Below, piece after piece: positions 1 to 9,779 of a stretch of DNA of 32,424 bases. The notes under the pieces were generated by a model, which was given only the letters and a program-made list of their open reading frames with translations, was not told the DNA's origin and searched no databases. Source of the stretch: Streptomyces ossamyceticus (GTDB taxonomy: Bacteria; Actinomycetota; Actinomycetes; Streptomycetales; Streptomycetaceae). Numbering within the stretch: the first letter of the stretch is position 1; each line of letters starts with the position of its first letter. Position numbers and translations under genes: made by a program. Location of the stretch: assembly GCF_001418475.1 (NCBI RefSeq), contig NZ_LIQX01000377.1, positions 1 through 32,424 on the forward strand, written 5' to 3'.

Positions 1-1
1 T

Positions 2-124
2 CGCCCGTCGCCCGTCGCCCGCCTCGCCATCGCCCGTAGCCGCACTATCGTGGAAGGCATGGAGAACCCCTACGTGCTCCAGCGGTGCTCCGCACTCTTC
101 GTGGCGGCCGGAGGGCGCACGTGA
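2..124 (+). CDS. C-terminal tail of an unidentified gene (partial)
   Basis: An open frame enters from the left edge and ends at TGA 122-124, overlapping the GTG start of the next gene (121) in a GTGA arrangement typical of translational coupling. The last residues read as protein rather than noise (…TIVEGMENPYVLQRCSALF…), and the downstream ribosome binding site GGAGG (110-114) lies inside this frame. The fragment of about 40 residues is too short to assign a family. The first residues lie in a short TCGCCCG tandem repeat (1-24), so the true coding limit is uncertain. Confidence 0.45.
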   Translation, partial: RPSPVARLAIARSRTIVEGMENPYVLQRCSALFVAAGGRT

Positions 125-768
125 AGACGCGAGACGGTGGAGTCCGGGCGGCGGGCGATCTCGCCGACCCGAGCGACGACGGGCTCCCACCGGACCGCAC
201 CCAGGCGATCCTCGAAGCGGCCAAGGAAGTCGCTTCGCTGCTCAAGGCGGGCGGGCACCCCTTCGCGTTGGCGGGCGGTGTCGCCGTGTACGCCCACGGT
301 GGCCCGGGCACCCTCCAGCACGACGTCGACTTCTGTGTCCTGCCCGAGGACATCGACGCAGTCACCGTGACCCTGGAATCGGCGGGCCTCGCAGTGGTCC
401 AGCCCCCCGAGGACTGGCTGCTGAAGACCCGGAGTCACGGCCAGGAGGTCGATCTGATCTTCCGGCCGGCCCGGGTGCCGGTGAGCCGGGAGCTGCTGGA
501 CCGGGCGGAGGTGCTGTCGGTCCAGTCCGTGTGGATGCCGGTGCTGTCGGCGACGGACCTGCTCATCGGGCGGCTGATGTCGTTCTCGGAGCACTACTGC
601 GACTTCGGTTCCGCGCTGCCGATCGCCCGGACCCTGCGGGAGAAGATCGACTGGGCCCGGGTCCGGCGGGAGTGCGGTGCCGTACCGATGCCCGCGGCCT
701 TCCTGTATCTGCTGGAGCGCCTCCATGTGATCGAGCCGGAGGAGACCGGCCATGGCGACACCACCTGA
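121..768 (+). CDS. Nucleotidyltransferase-fold (AbiEii-like) protein
   Basis: A protein of 215 residues. The start is GTG 121, with GGAGG six bases upstream, in preference to an upstream in-frame GTG at 85. Around residues 49-70 it has the arrangement LAGGVAVYAHGG…DVDF: a Gly-Gly turn followed by a D-x-D pair, as in the nucleotidyltransferase fold used by AbiEii/MNT-type proteins. The rest is alpha/beta with no membrane segment. No antitoxin-like partner (AbiEi) is adjacent, so a toxin role is not supported. It is coupled to an upstream gene (GTGA overlap) and overlaps the BON-like gene downstream by 17 bases, so these genes are probably one operon with the phosphoesterase. Substrate is unknown. 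The family call is moderately secure; the function is not. Confidence 0.75.
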   Translation: MKTRDGGVRAAGDLADPSDDGLPPDRTQAILEAAKEVASLLKAGGHPFALAGGVAVYAHGGPGTLQHDVDFCVLPEDIDAVTVTLESAGLAVVQPPEDWLLKTRSHGQEVDLIFRPARVPVSRELLDRAEVLSVQSVWMPVLSATDLLIGRLMSFSEHYCDFGSALPIARTLREKIDWARVRRECGAVPMPAAFLYLLERLHVIEPEETGHGDTT

Positions 769-1162
769 CGACGGCACGCGCGCCGAAGCCGGCGCCGGAC
801 CGGACGCCGCCGACAGCGCCCCGGACGCCGCCCCCACCGGCCCCGCACAGTCCGGGCGGTCCGCGCAGTCGGCGCAGTCCGGCCAGCCCGCACGGCCGGC
901 GCAGCCCGCGCACCCCACCTCGAACACCGAGTACCGCATCGCCCACCTGGGCGAACGGCTCGCCGGCGGTGATCTCGCCGAGCTGGGTATGCGGATCGAG
1001 TCGCGGGGCGACTCCGTGCACATCACCGGCACCGCGTCCACCGCACACGACCGTGAGGCGATCCTGCGTCTGGCCGCGGAGGAGCTGCCGGGCATCGCCG
1101 TCCGGGCCGACATCGCGCTGGCCGACGTGACCGCGCCAGACCATCCGGAGGACCTGTCGTGA
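752..1162 (+). CDS. BON-domain-like small protein
   Basis: A protein of 136 residues starting at ATG 752, preceded by GGAGGAG (738-744) inside the end of the upstream gene. Residues 1-50 are a disordered Ala/Pro/Ser/Gln-rich leader containing repeated SAQSGQPARPAQPA-like units. Residues 54-128 form a compact alpha/beta unit (YRIAHLGERL…LGMRIESRGDSVHITGTAST…REAILRLAAEELPGIAVRADI). Its pattern, V-x-I-x-G followed by a helix and a final strand, resembles the BON fold, which is often involved in phospholipid or protein binding. No signal peptide is visible. It overlaps its neighbours on both sides, so it is probably translated in proportion to them. The BON assignment rests on pattern alone. Confidence 0.7.
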   Translation: MATPPDDGTRAEAGAGPDAADSAPDAAPTGPAQSGRSAQSAQSGQPARPAQPAHPTSNTEYRIAHLGERLAGGDLAELGMRIESRGDSVHITGTASTAHDREAILRLAAEELPGIAVRADIALADVTAPDHPEDLS

Positions 1163-1914
1163 TCCGGGTCGCCGCCGTCGGGGACATCCATCTGGGGCCG
1201 GACAGCCGCGGCCTGCTCCGGCCCGCGTTCGAGACGCTCCACCGGCAGGCCGACCTGTTGCTGCTGGCCGGTGACCTCACCCGGCACGGCACTCCCGAGG
1301 AGGCGCGGGTCGTCGCCGACGAGGTGGCGGGGCTGCCGGTGCCCGTGATCGCGGTCCTCGGCAACCACGACCACCACGCCGAGCAACCCGACGACGTCAC
1401 GGACGTCCTCCGTTCGGCGGGCGTGACGGTGCTGGAGGGCGAGGGGACCGTCGTCGAGGTCGACGGGGTCCGGGTGGGCGTCGCCGGGACGAAGGGGTTC
1501 GGCGGCGGCTTCGCCGGGCGCAGCGGCAGCGAGTTCGGCGAACCCGAGATGAAGGCCTTCGTCCGGCACACCCGGGGGCTCGCGGACGGGCTGCGCGGGG
1601 CCCTCGACGGACTGGCGGCGGACGGCTGCGCGGTGCGTATCGCGCTCACCCACTTCTCGCCCGTGCCGGACACACTGGTCGGTGAGCCGCTGGAGATCTA
1701 CCCGTTCCTCGGCAGCTATCTGCTGGCGGAGGCGGTGGACGAGTCGGGCGCCGACCTCGCCGTCCACGGCCACGCCCATCTGGGCACCGAGCACGGCATC
1801 ACCAGCGGCGGGGTACGGGTCCGCAACGTCGCCCAGCCGGTCATCCGGCGCGCCTTCGCCGTGTACGGGCTACCGGTGGACGGCTCCCCCACCACGGCGG
1901 CCAGCGCGGCGTAG
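1159..1914 (+). CDS. Metallophosphoesterase (calcineurin-like)
   Basis: A protein of 251 residues starting at GTG 1159, which overlaps the stop of the previous gene by four bases. All the metal-binding blocks of the calcineurin-like phosphoesterase family are visible in order: GDIHLG (Asp9, His11), AGDLTRHG (Asp39), GNHDHH (Asn69, His70), THFSP (His165) and VHGHAHLG (His203, His205). A two-metal phosphohydrolase active site is therefore intact. The family acts on phosphomonoesters, phosphodiesters or nucleotides, and the substrate cannot be read from sequence. It has no signal peptide and is probably cytosolic. It is the last gene of the coupled operon. No strong hairpin follows immediately, and the decayed DUF6766 remnant starts within about 15 bases. 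Confidence 0.9.
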   Translation: MIRVAAVGDIHLGPDSRGLLRPAFETLHRQADLLLLAGDLTRHGTPEEARVVADEVAGLPVPVIAVLGNHDHHAEQPDDVTDVLRSAGVTVLEGEGTVVEVDGVRVGVAGTKGFGGGFAGRSGSEFGEPEMKAFVRHTRGLADGLRGALDGLAADGCAVRIALTHFSPVPDTLVGEPLEIYPFLGSYLLAEAVDESGADLAVHGHAHLGTEHGITSGGVRVRNVAQPVIRRAFAVYGLPVDGSPTTAASAA

Positions 1915-1928
1915 CGCCGGTTGCCCCA

Positions 1929-2145
1929 GCCGAAACGACGAGCAGCTGAGGCAGCTCCAGGCGCCCCTGACGTGGGGTCAGTACGTCCTCACGGCCGACT
2001 TCTGGAACGCACGCTGCAGAACTGGCAGTCGGAGTTCCTCGCCATCGCCTTCATGCCGATCCTCTCGATCCATCTGCGCCGGCGCGGTTCCCCGGAGTCG
2101 AAGCCGGTCGGTTCGACCCACACCTCCACCGGTGTGGAGGGCTGA
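1929..2145 (+). pseudogene. DUF6766 family remnant (5'-truncated, frameshifted)
   Basis: Two overlapping frames together give the C-terminal end of a DUF6766 membrane protein. The first part (…NDEQLRQLQAPLTWGQYV…ADFWN) is in one frame up to about 2008. The rest (RTLQNWQSEFLA…, then RGSPESKPVG…TGVEG, stop 2143-2145) is in the next frame. Restoring one C near 2008 would join FWN to RTLQNWQSEFL, the order expected of the family as I remember it. The usual N-terminal half, including the first membrane repeat, is absent: upstream lies the end of the phosphoesterase gene. No ribosome binding site precedes it. This is a relic, not a functional small protein. Confidence 0.75.
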
Positions 2146-2541
2146 ACCGTTCCTGGGGACTGAACATGAGTGAGCCCGCCCAGCCGCACGCCCCGAACGG
2201 TCTTGGGCGCTCCCCCACTGCCACAAGGGCGTGGGAGGTACCCCCAGGTCCCCGGCGTACTCGACCCCGGGGCGGCGACACGCATCCTGTGCATGGTCCG
2301 ATCCCGGGAGGCCGGTTCCCTCACGACCTGGCCAAGTGGGTACGGACAGAGGGCGACGGAGAGGCCCCAGACCTTCTCTCCGGAGGAAAAGGGGCTCCGC
2401 ACGCCGGCTCCGTTCCCGGTGTCCCAGATCGCCCGCTCACCGTAGCCCGAACAGCCCACACCGCCCCAAGCCCGGAAGCCGACCATCACACGATCGAGCT
2501 AATTCACCCGCGTACACACTCCCCGACGAGTAGTTGGCAAC
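2146..2541. other. Non-coding stretch between DUF6766 remnant and ABC exporter terminator
   Basis: This stretch of about 400 bases has open frames in several directions, but none has a ribosome binding site with protein-like composition. It contains an extragenic hairpin repeat (2203-2248). The remainder shows no recognisable gene, RNA or operator. An ATG at 2166 opens a frame of 131 codons that runs straight through the repeat and reads as proline/arginine-rich noise. Confidence 0.5.
2203..2248. repeat. Streptomyces-type extragenic hairpin element
   Basis: The sequence TTGGGCGCTCCCCCAC (2203-2218) is followed after a short loop by GTGGGAGGTACCCCCA (2231-2246), giving a nested imperfect stem (TGGG/CCCCA outside, CTCCC-CAC/GTGGGAG inside). 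From memory, closely similar elements recur between genes in many Streptomyces genomes. Whether it acts as a terminator, an mRNA stabiliser or a mobile short repeat is unknown. Confidence 0.5.
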
Positions 2542-2571
2542 CCCGGCCCGGTCTCGCATGACCGGGCCGGG
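2542..2571 (-). terminator. Terminator hairpin downstream of ABC exporter
   Basis: A perfect 12-bp stem, CCCGGCCCGGTC / GACCGGGCCGGG, with the 6-base loop TCGCAT, starts 35 bases beyond the stop codon of the exporter. There is no T tract, as is usual for Streptomyces terminators. Confidence 0.75.
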
Positions 2572-2606
2572 TGAGGAGATCCGTGCGGTGCCTCGGAGGC
2601 CGTTTG

Positions 2607-4490
2607 CTAGGCGACCGTCACCGGCGGCTTGTCCTTCGTGAACTGCGTGCGGTACAGCTGCGCGTACCGGCCGTCCGCCGCGAGGAGTTCCTCGTGGGTG
2701 CCGCGTTCCACGATCCGCCCGGCCTCGACGACGAGGATCTGGTCGGCGGCCCGTACGGTCGACAGGCGGTGGGCGATGACCACGGCGGTGCGGCCCTCCA
2801 GCGCCTCCGTCAAGGCCTCCTGGACGGCGGCCTCGGAGGTGTTGTCGAGGTGGGCGGTGGCCTCGTCGAGGATGACGACGCGCTGGCGGGCCAGCAGCAG
2901 CCGGGCGATGGTCATGCGCTGGCGTTCGCCGCCGGAGAGCCGGTAGCCGCGTTCGCCGACCACCGTGTCGAGGCCGTCGGGCAGGGACCGTACGAGGTCG
3001 TCGAGGCGGGAGCGGCGCAGGACTTCCCACAGGTCGTCGTCGGTGGCGCCGGGGCGGGCGAGCAGCAGGTTGGCACGGACGGTGTCGTGGAAGAGGTGCC
3101 CGTCCTGGGTGACCATGCCGACGGTGCCGCGCAGCGACTCGGCGCTCAGGTCCCGTACGTCGACGCCGCCGATGCGGACGCGGCCGGCGTCGGTGTCGTA
3201 CAGGCGGGGCAGGAGCTGGGCGACGGTCGACTTGCCGGCGCCGGAGGAGCCGACGAGGGCGATCGTGCGGCCGGGTTCGGCGCGGAAGGAGATCCCGTGC
3301 AGGACCTCGCTGCCGCCCCGGGTGTCGAGCGCGGCCACCTCCTCCAGGGAGGCGAGGGAGACCTTGTCGGCGGACGGGTAGCCGAAGCGGACGTCCTCGA
3401 ACTCGACGGACACGGGGCCCTCGGGCACCTCGCGGGCGTCCGGTTTCTCGTCGATCAGCGGTTTCAGGTCGAGTACCTCGAAGACCCGCTCGAAGCTGAC
3501 GAGGGCGCTCATGATCTCGACGCGGGCGCCGGCGAGGGCGGTCAGCGGGGCGTAGAGGCGGGTCAGCAGGAGGGCCAGGGAGACGATCGCGCCCGGTTCG
3601 AGGGTGCCACGCAGCGCGAACCAGCCGCCGAGGCCGTAGACGAGGGCGAGCGCCAGGGCGGAGACGAGGGTGAGGGCGGTGATGAACACCGACTGCGCCA
3701 TCGCCGTGCGCACGCCGATGTCGCGCACCCTGCGGGCCCGTTCGGCGAACTCCGCGGACTCGTCGGCCGGGCGTCCGAAGAGTTTGACGAGGGTGGCGCC
3801 GGGCGCCGAGAAACGTTCGGTCATCCGGGTGCCCATGGCCGCGTTGAGGTCGGCGGCCTCCCGCTGGAGCCGGGCCATCCGGGTGCCCGTCCGGCGGGCG
3901 GGGATCACGAACACGGGCAGCAGGACCAGCGACAGCAGGGTGATCTGCCAGGACAGGGTGAGCATCACGGTGAGGGTGAGGACCAGGGTGACCAGGTTGC
4001 CGACCACTCCGGACAGGGTGTTGCTGAAGGCCCGTTGGGCGCCGATGACGTCGTTGTTGAGACGACTGACGAGCGCTCCCGTACGAGTACGTGTGAAGAA
4101 CGCGACCGGCATGCGCTGCACATGATCGAAGACGGCGGTCCGCAGATCGAGGATGAGTCCCTCGCCGAGCCTCGCCGACAGCCATCGGCCCAGCAGCCCG
4201 AGGGCCGCCTCGGCGACCGCGATGAGGGCGATGAGCACGGCAAGGCGGACGACGAGCGCCTCGTCCCCGTCCGACACGATCACATCTACGACGTTCCCCG
4301 CGAGCACCGGCGTCGCGACGGCGAGAAGGGCGGTCACCACACTGACCGCGACGAACCACGCGATACGGCGACGATGTGGACGGGCGAAGGTCCCGACGCG
4401 CCGTAGCGTCGTCCGGGCGAAGGGGCGGCTCGGCCGCCGGGCGTTCGACATGCCCTGCAGCTGGCTCCATGCGGTCATCTCCATACTCAT
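2607..4490 (-). CDS. Fused ABC exporter (permease-ATPase), SoxR/MerR-type promoter
   Basis: A 627-residue half-transporter with a type-I exporter membrane domain (about residues 40-340, six helices beginning WFVAVSVVTALLAVATPVLAG) followed by a nucleotide-binding domain. Walker A GSSGAGKST (about 411), Q-loop VTQDG, signature LSGGERQ (about 516) and Walker B VVILDEATAHLD (about 537) are all intact, with the H-loop AHRLST after them. It probably works as a homodimer exporting a drug or redox-active compound from the cytoplasm. ATG 4490 sits only 7 bases beyond the promoter -10 box and has no ribosome binding site, so the mRNA is probably leaderless; in-frame ATGs at 4484 and 4478 are alternatives. 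Gene order with MscS and icd resembles S. coelicolor SCO7008-SCO7000; as I recall, SCO7008 is a SoxR-regulon ABC transporter. Substrate is inferred only from this regulation. Confidence 0.9.
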   Translation of the reverse strand: MSMEMTAWSQLQGMSNARRPSRPFARTTLRRVGTFARPHRRRIAWFVAVSVVTALLAVATPVLAGNVVDVIVSDGDEALVVRLAVLIALIAVAEAALGLLGRWLSARLGEGLILDLRTAVFDHVQRMPVAFFTRTRTGALVSRLNNDVIGAQRAFSNTLSGVVGNLVTLVLTLTVMLTLSWQITLLSLVLLPVFVIPARRTGTRMARLQREAADLNAAMGTRMTERFSAPGATLVKLFGRPADESAEFAERARRVRDIGVRTAMAQSVFITALTLVSALALALVYGLGGWFALRGTLEPGAIVSLALLLTRLYAPLTALAGARVEIMSALVSFERVFEVLDLKPLIDEKPDAREVPEGPVSVEFEDVRFGYPSADKVSLASLEEVAALDTRGGSEVLHGISFRAEPGRTIALVGSSGAGKSTVAQLLPRLYDTDAGRVRIGGVDVRDLSAESLRGTVGMVTQDGHLFHDTVRANLLLARPGATDDDLWEVLRRSRLDDLVRSLPDGLDTVVGERGYRLSGGERQRMTIARLLLARQRVVILDEATAHLDNTSEAAVQEALTEALEGRTAVVIAHRLSTVRAADQILVVEAGRIVERGTHEELLAADGRYAQLYRTQFTKDKPPVTVA

Positions 4491-4497
4491 GGGAAGA

Positions 4498-4528
4498 ACG
4501 CTAGAACCTCAACCAATCTTGAGGTCAA
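4498..4528 (-). promoter_or_regulatory. MerR/SoxR-type promoter and operator
   Basis: On the minus strand, a -35 TTGACC (4523-4528) and a -10 TAGCGT (4498-4503) are separated by 19 bp, the long spacer that MerR-family activators correct by DNA distortion. Inside it lies the dyad ACCTCAA-N6-TTGAGGT (4506-4525). The core CCTCAA-N6-TTGAGG has the arms and spacing of the SoxR box. It drives the ABC exporter. No merR or soxR gene is present in the window. Confidence 0.75.
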
Positions 4529-4634
4529 CTGGTTTTCCGGGAGTACCCCGCGTGCGGTGAAGTCCCGCGCCGGTCACCGCCCGTCCGCGCGTCCGCAACC
4601 CGCCGTTGGGACGTGGCGGAAAACCTCTCCCGGT

Positions 4635-5615
4635 GTGACAGCGATACGGCTCCCCGAAGGGCTCTCCAGGCGTGTCCCGGTCCACCGGATCCTCCCGGTC
4701 CGCCGGATCCTGTGCCTGCTCCCCCTCGCCCTGGTCCTCGCCCTCGCCGTACGCCATCGTTCCGTCCTCGCCGAGGGGTTCGGGCAGTTGGCGACCGCAC
4801 GGTGGCCCTGGCTGGCGACGGCGGTCTGCGCGACCTGCCTGACCTGGGTGGCGGCGGCCGTGACCCGGCAGGGCGCCCTCGTCGAACGGCTGCCCGCCCG
4901 GCGGCTGCTGGCCACCCAGTTCGCGGCCGGCGCGGCGAACCATCTGCTGCCCAGCGGCCTCGGGGCGAGCGCGGTGAACCTGCGGTTCATGACGGTGTGC
5001 GGGGTGCCGCCGGCCCGTTCGTCGGCGGCGCTCGCCCTGTACCTGCTGGCCGAGTCCGTCGCCCGGCTGGGCCTGCTGCTGGCCCTGCTGTTGGCGTTCC
5101 CCGGCGCGCTGCGCCTCGGCCCGCTCCTCCCGGACGAGTCGACCGCTCCCCTGCTGGCCGCAGTCGCCGGGGTGGTCTGCGCGGCCGGGCTCGCACTGCT
5201 GCTCGTACGGCGGCTGCGCACCGCCGTGTCCGGTTTCGTGCGCAGGGCGTTGGGCGAGGCCCGCTCGGTGCACACACGGCCGGTCCGGGTGCTCGCCCTG
5301 TGGGGCGGTTCGCTGGCCTTCCCCGCACTCCAGGCGGCCGGACTGGCCGCCGTCGGGCTGGCGCTGGGCCTGCGGATACCCGTGCTCCACATGGCGGTCG
5401 CGTACCTCGCGGCCACCGTCGCGGTCGCCCTGGTCCCGACACCGGGCGGCCTCGGGTCCGTGGACGCGGCGCTCGTGGTCGCCCTGATCGCGGCGGGCGC
5501 CCCGGCCGCCGTGGCCACGGCGGTGGTGCTGGCGTACCGGGCGATCACGCTCTGGCTGCCTTTGCTGCCGGGGGCGTTGACGCTGGCGGCGCTGGTACGG
5601 CTGAAGGTGCTCTGA
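4635..5615 (+). CDS. UPF0104 / LPG-synthase-TM-like flippase-type membrane protein
   Basis: A polytopic membrane protein with about eight hydrophobic helices. Residues near the N-terminus (RILCLLPLALVLALAV), then NHLLPSGLGASAVNLRF, and the C-terminal VALVPTPGGLGSVDAALVVALIAAG match the UPF0104 / lysylphosphatidylglycerol-synthase transmembrane family (also called dolichol-P-glucose synthase-like). The P-x-P-G-G-x-G-x-x-D motif near residue 275 is the family hallmark. There is no catalytic aminoacyl-transfer domain, so it is more likely a lipid-linked substrate flippase or accessory protein than a synthase. GTG 4635 is chosen because the protein then begins with ordinary sequence close to the first helix; GTG 4557 is an alternative that would add 26 Arg/Pro-rich residues. 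It is divergent from the ABC exporter. Confidence 0.8.
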   Translation: MTAIRLPEGLSRRVPVHRILPVRRILCLLPLALVLALAVRHRSVLAEGFGQLATARWPWLATAVCATCLTWVAAAVTRQGALVERLPARRLLATQFAAGAANHLLPSGLGASAVNLRFMTVCGVPPARSSAALALYLLAESVARLGLLLALLLAFPGALRLGPLLPDESTAPLLAAVAGVVCAAGLALLLVRRLRTAVSGFVRRALGEARSVHTRPVRVLALWGGSLAFPALQAAGLAAVGLALGLRIPVLHMAVAYLAATVAVALVPTPGGLGSVDAALVVALIAAGAPAAVATAVVLAYRAITLWLPLLPGALTLAALVRLKVL

Positions 5616-5969
5616 GCGGGCGCGGGCGCCGCCGCCGACCGGGTCGGCGCGGACCGGACCACCCCGAGACCGACGACAAGGAGCGCGGTGGTGTTGTGAC
5701 GCGGTGGCGCGGTGGCGCTGTGGCGCGTATCAGACATTCCGCCGCGTTCGACGGGTCGTCAATGGCCGATCCACGCAGGTCCGGTGCCGATCAGCAGGAC
5801 GAGTGCGGCAGGATGAGCGGTCGCGCCCGACGTCGCACACGCGTCCGGGCAAGCATGATCGTGCATTCCGGATTCTGGCAGGTGGCAAGGTGACGACACA
5901 TCACATACGGTCCGCGGGACATGACATACGGCCCGTCGACCGCTCCCCCCGCCCCTCGGGAGGCGACCG
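5616..5969. other. Intergenic region upstream of mscS
   Basis: No gene is supported in these 354 bases. They hold a small hairpin (CGCCGAC/GTCGGCG, 5633-5649) just after the flippase-like gene that could end transcription. They also hold a GCGGTGGC-like simple repeat (5700-5720) and two direct copies of ACATACGG (5903-5910 and 5924-5931), 21 bp apart, immediately ahead of the mscS ribosome binding site. Confidence 0.45.
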
Positions 5970-7067
5970 ATGACCCGGACCCTCACCGTCGACGACTGCC
6001 TCGTGGCCGGAATCATCCTGGTCGCGGGCCTGGCGGCCGCGTTCCTGCTGCGCCTGCTGCTGCGCTGGCTCGGCAGGCACGCGACGAAGACCCGATGGAG
6101 CGGTGACGACGTCATCGTCGACGCGCTGCGCTCCCTGGTCCCGTGGGGCGCGTTCGTCGGCGGCGCGGCGGCCGCGGCGGCGGCGCTGCCGCTCACGCGG
6201 ACGGTCCACCACAATGTGAACCAGTCGCTGACCGTGCTGCTGATCCTGGTCGCGACGATCACCGCGGCCCGCGTGATCGCCGGTCTGGTCCGTACGGTGA
6301 CCCAGTCGCGGGCCGGAGTCGCCGGCTCGGTGACCATCTTCGTGAACATCACCCGGGTCGCGGTCCTCGCGCTCGGCTGCCTGGTGATCCTCCAGACCCT
6401 GGGCATCCCGGTCGCGCCACTGGTCACCGCCCTCGGTGTCGGCGGTCTCGCGGTGGCGCTGGCCCTTCAGGACACTCTCGCCAACCTCTTCGCGGGCATC
6501 CACATCCTCGCGTCGAAGACGGTCCAGCCGGGCGACTACATCCGGCTGAGCAGCGGCGAGGAGGGCTATGTCGTCGACATCAACTGGCGGCAGACGACGA
6601 TCAAGTCGCTCTCCAACAACCTGGTGATCATCCCGAACGGGCAGCTCGCCGGCACGAACATGACCAACTTCAACCAGCCCGAGCAGGACATGACCCTGCT
6701 CGTGCAGGTGGGCGTCGCCTACGACAGCGACCTGGAGCACGTGGAGCGGGTCACCAACGAGGTCATCGCCGAGACCATGAAGGACGTCGAGGGCGCGGTG
6801 CCGGACCATGAGCCCGCCGTGCGCTTCCACACGTTCGGCGACTCGCGGATCGGTATGACCGTGATCCTCGGGGTCGGGGAGTTCAGCGACCAGTACCGGA
6901 TCAAGCACGAGTTCATCAAGCGCCTGCACCGGCGCTACCGGGCCGAGGGCATCCACATCCCGGCACCCCGCCGGACGGTCACGCTCCAGCCGGGGGCGGG
7001 CGGGGGTGCGGGCGTCGAGATCCCGCACCAGCGCGAGGCTTCGATCGACTCCGTCGAGGCGCGGTAG
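5970..7067 (+). CDS. MscS-family mechanosensitive channel
   Basis: A 365-residue protein starting at ATG 5970 behind GGGAGG. Three to four membrane helices occupy residues 8-145. The pore-lining TM3 region and beta domain follow: LVTALGVGGLAVALALQDTLANLFAGIHIL (two motifs run together, about 150-180), then QPGDYIRL, and WRQTTIKSLSNNLVIIPN in the beta barrel. The alpha/beta cytoplasmic cage (VGVAYDSDLEHVERV, RIKHEFIKRLHRRYRAEGIHIP) completes the MscS layout. It is expected to release solutes on hypo-osmotic shock from the cytoplasmic membrane. The last 20 residues are a Gly/Arg-rich tail. It is transcribed alone: a large inverted-repeat element follows after 43 bases, and icd has its own upstream region. 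Confidence 0.93.
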   Translation: MTRTLTVDDCLVAGIILVAGLAAAFLLRLLLRWLGRHATKTRWSGDDVIVDALRSLVPWGAFVGGAAAAAAALPLTRTVHHNVNQSLTVLLILVATITAARVIAGLVRTVTQSRAGVAGSVTIFVNITRVAVLALGCLVILQTLGIPVAPLVTALGVGGLAVALALQDTLANLFAGIHILASKTVQPGDYIRLSSGEEGYVVDINWRQTTIKSLSNNLVIIPNGQLAGTNMTNFNQPEQDMTLLVQVGVAYDSDLEHVERVTNEVIAETMKDVEGAVPDHEPAVRFHTFGDSRIGMTVILGVGEFSDQYRIKHEFIKRLHRRYRAEGIHIPAPRRTVTLQPGAGGGAGVEIPHQREASIDSVEAR

Positions 7068-7110
7068 GGGTTGCCGCGGGGTACGTACCTGCGGGTGCGT
7101 GGGGGCCGAT

Positions 7111-9575
<2,465 letters not shown>

Positions 9576-9657
9576 CGCTCCGCTCGGCCCGGCCGACCCG
9601 ACGGCACCGCGGCTCGCCCGTGGTCCCCAGGTCGGCCACCCCCGTGAGGCCACACAC

Positions 9658-9695
9658 CGCCGCCCCGGTCGGGTTCCTTCCCGGCCGGGGCGGCG
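9658..9695. terminator. Bidirectional terminator between icd and esterase
   Basis: A 16-bp stem (CGCCGCCCCGGTCGGG with CCCGGCCGGGGCGGCG, one T-G pair) and the loop TTCCTT lie between the convergent icd and esterase genes, 82 bases after the icd stop. The symmetry allows it to serve both strands. Confidence 0.8.
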
Positions 9696-9779
9696 TGCTG
9701 TCGGGGCGGCGTGCTGCCGGAGTCTCGGTGCGGCGCCTGTGACGGCGCCCCCGGAGCTGTCAGGCGGCGCAGGAAGTCG

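Noticed and set aside
2166..2561. 131-codon open frame starting at ATG 2166
   Set aside because: It runs through an extragenic hairpin repeat and a terminator, has noise-like composition and no recognisable domain.
2437..4470. Long minus-strand and plus-strand frames over the ABC exporter (677 and 611 codons)
   Set aside because: They are out-of-frame readings of the exporter; the Arg/Pro/His- or Gly/Asp/Glu-rich composition is typical of GC-rich shadows, while the true frame carries all ABC motifs.
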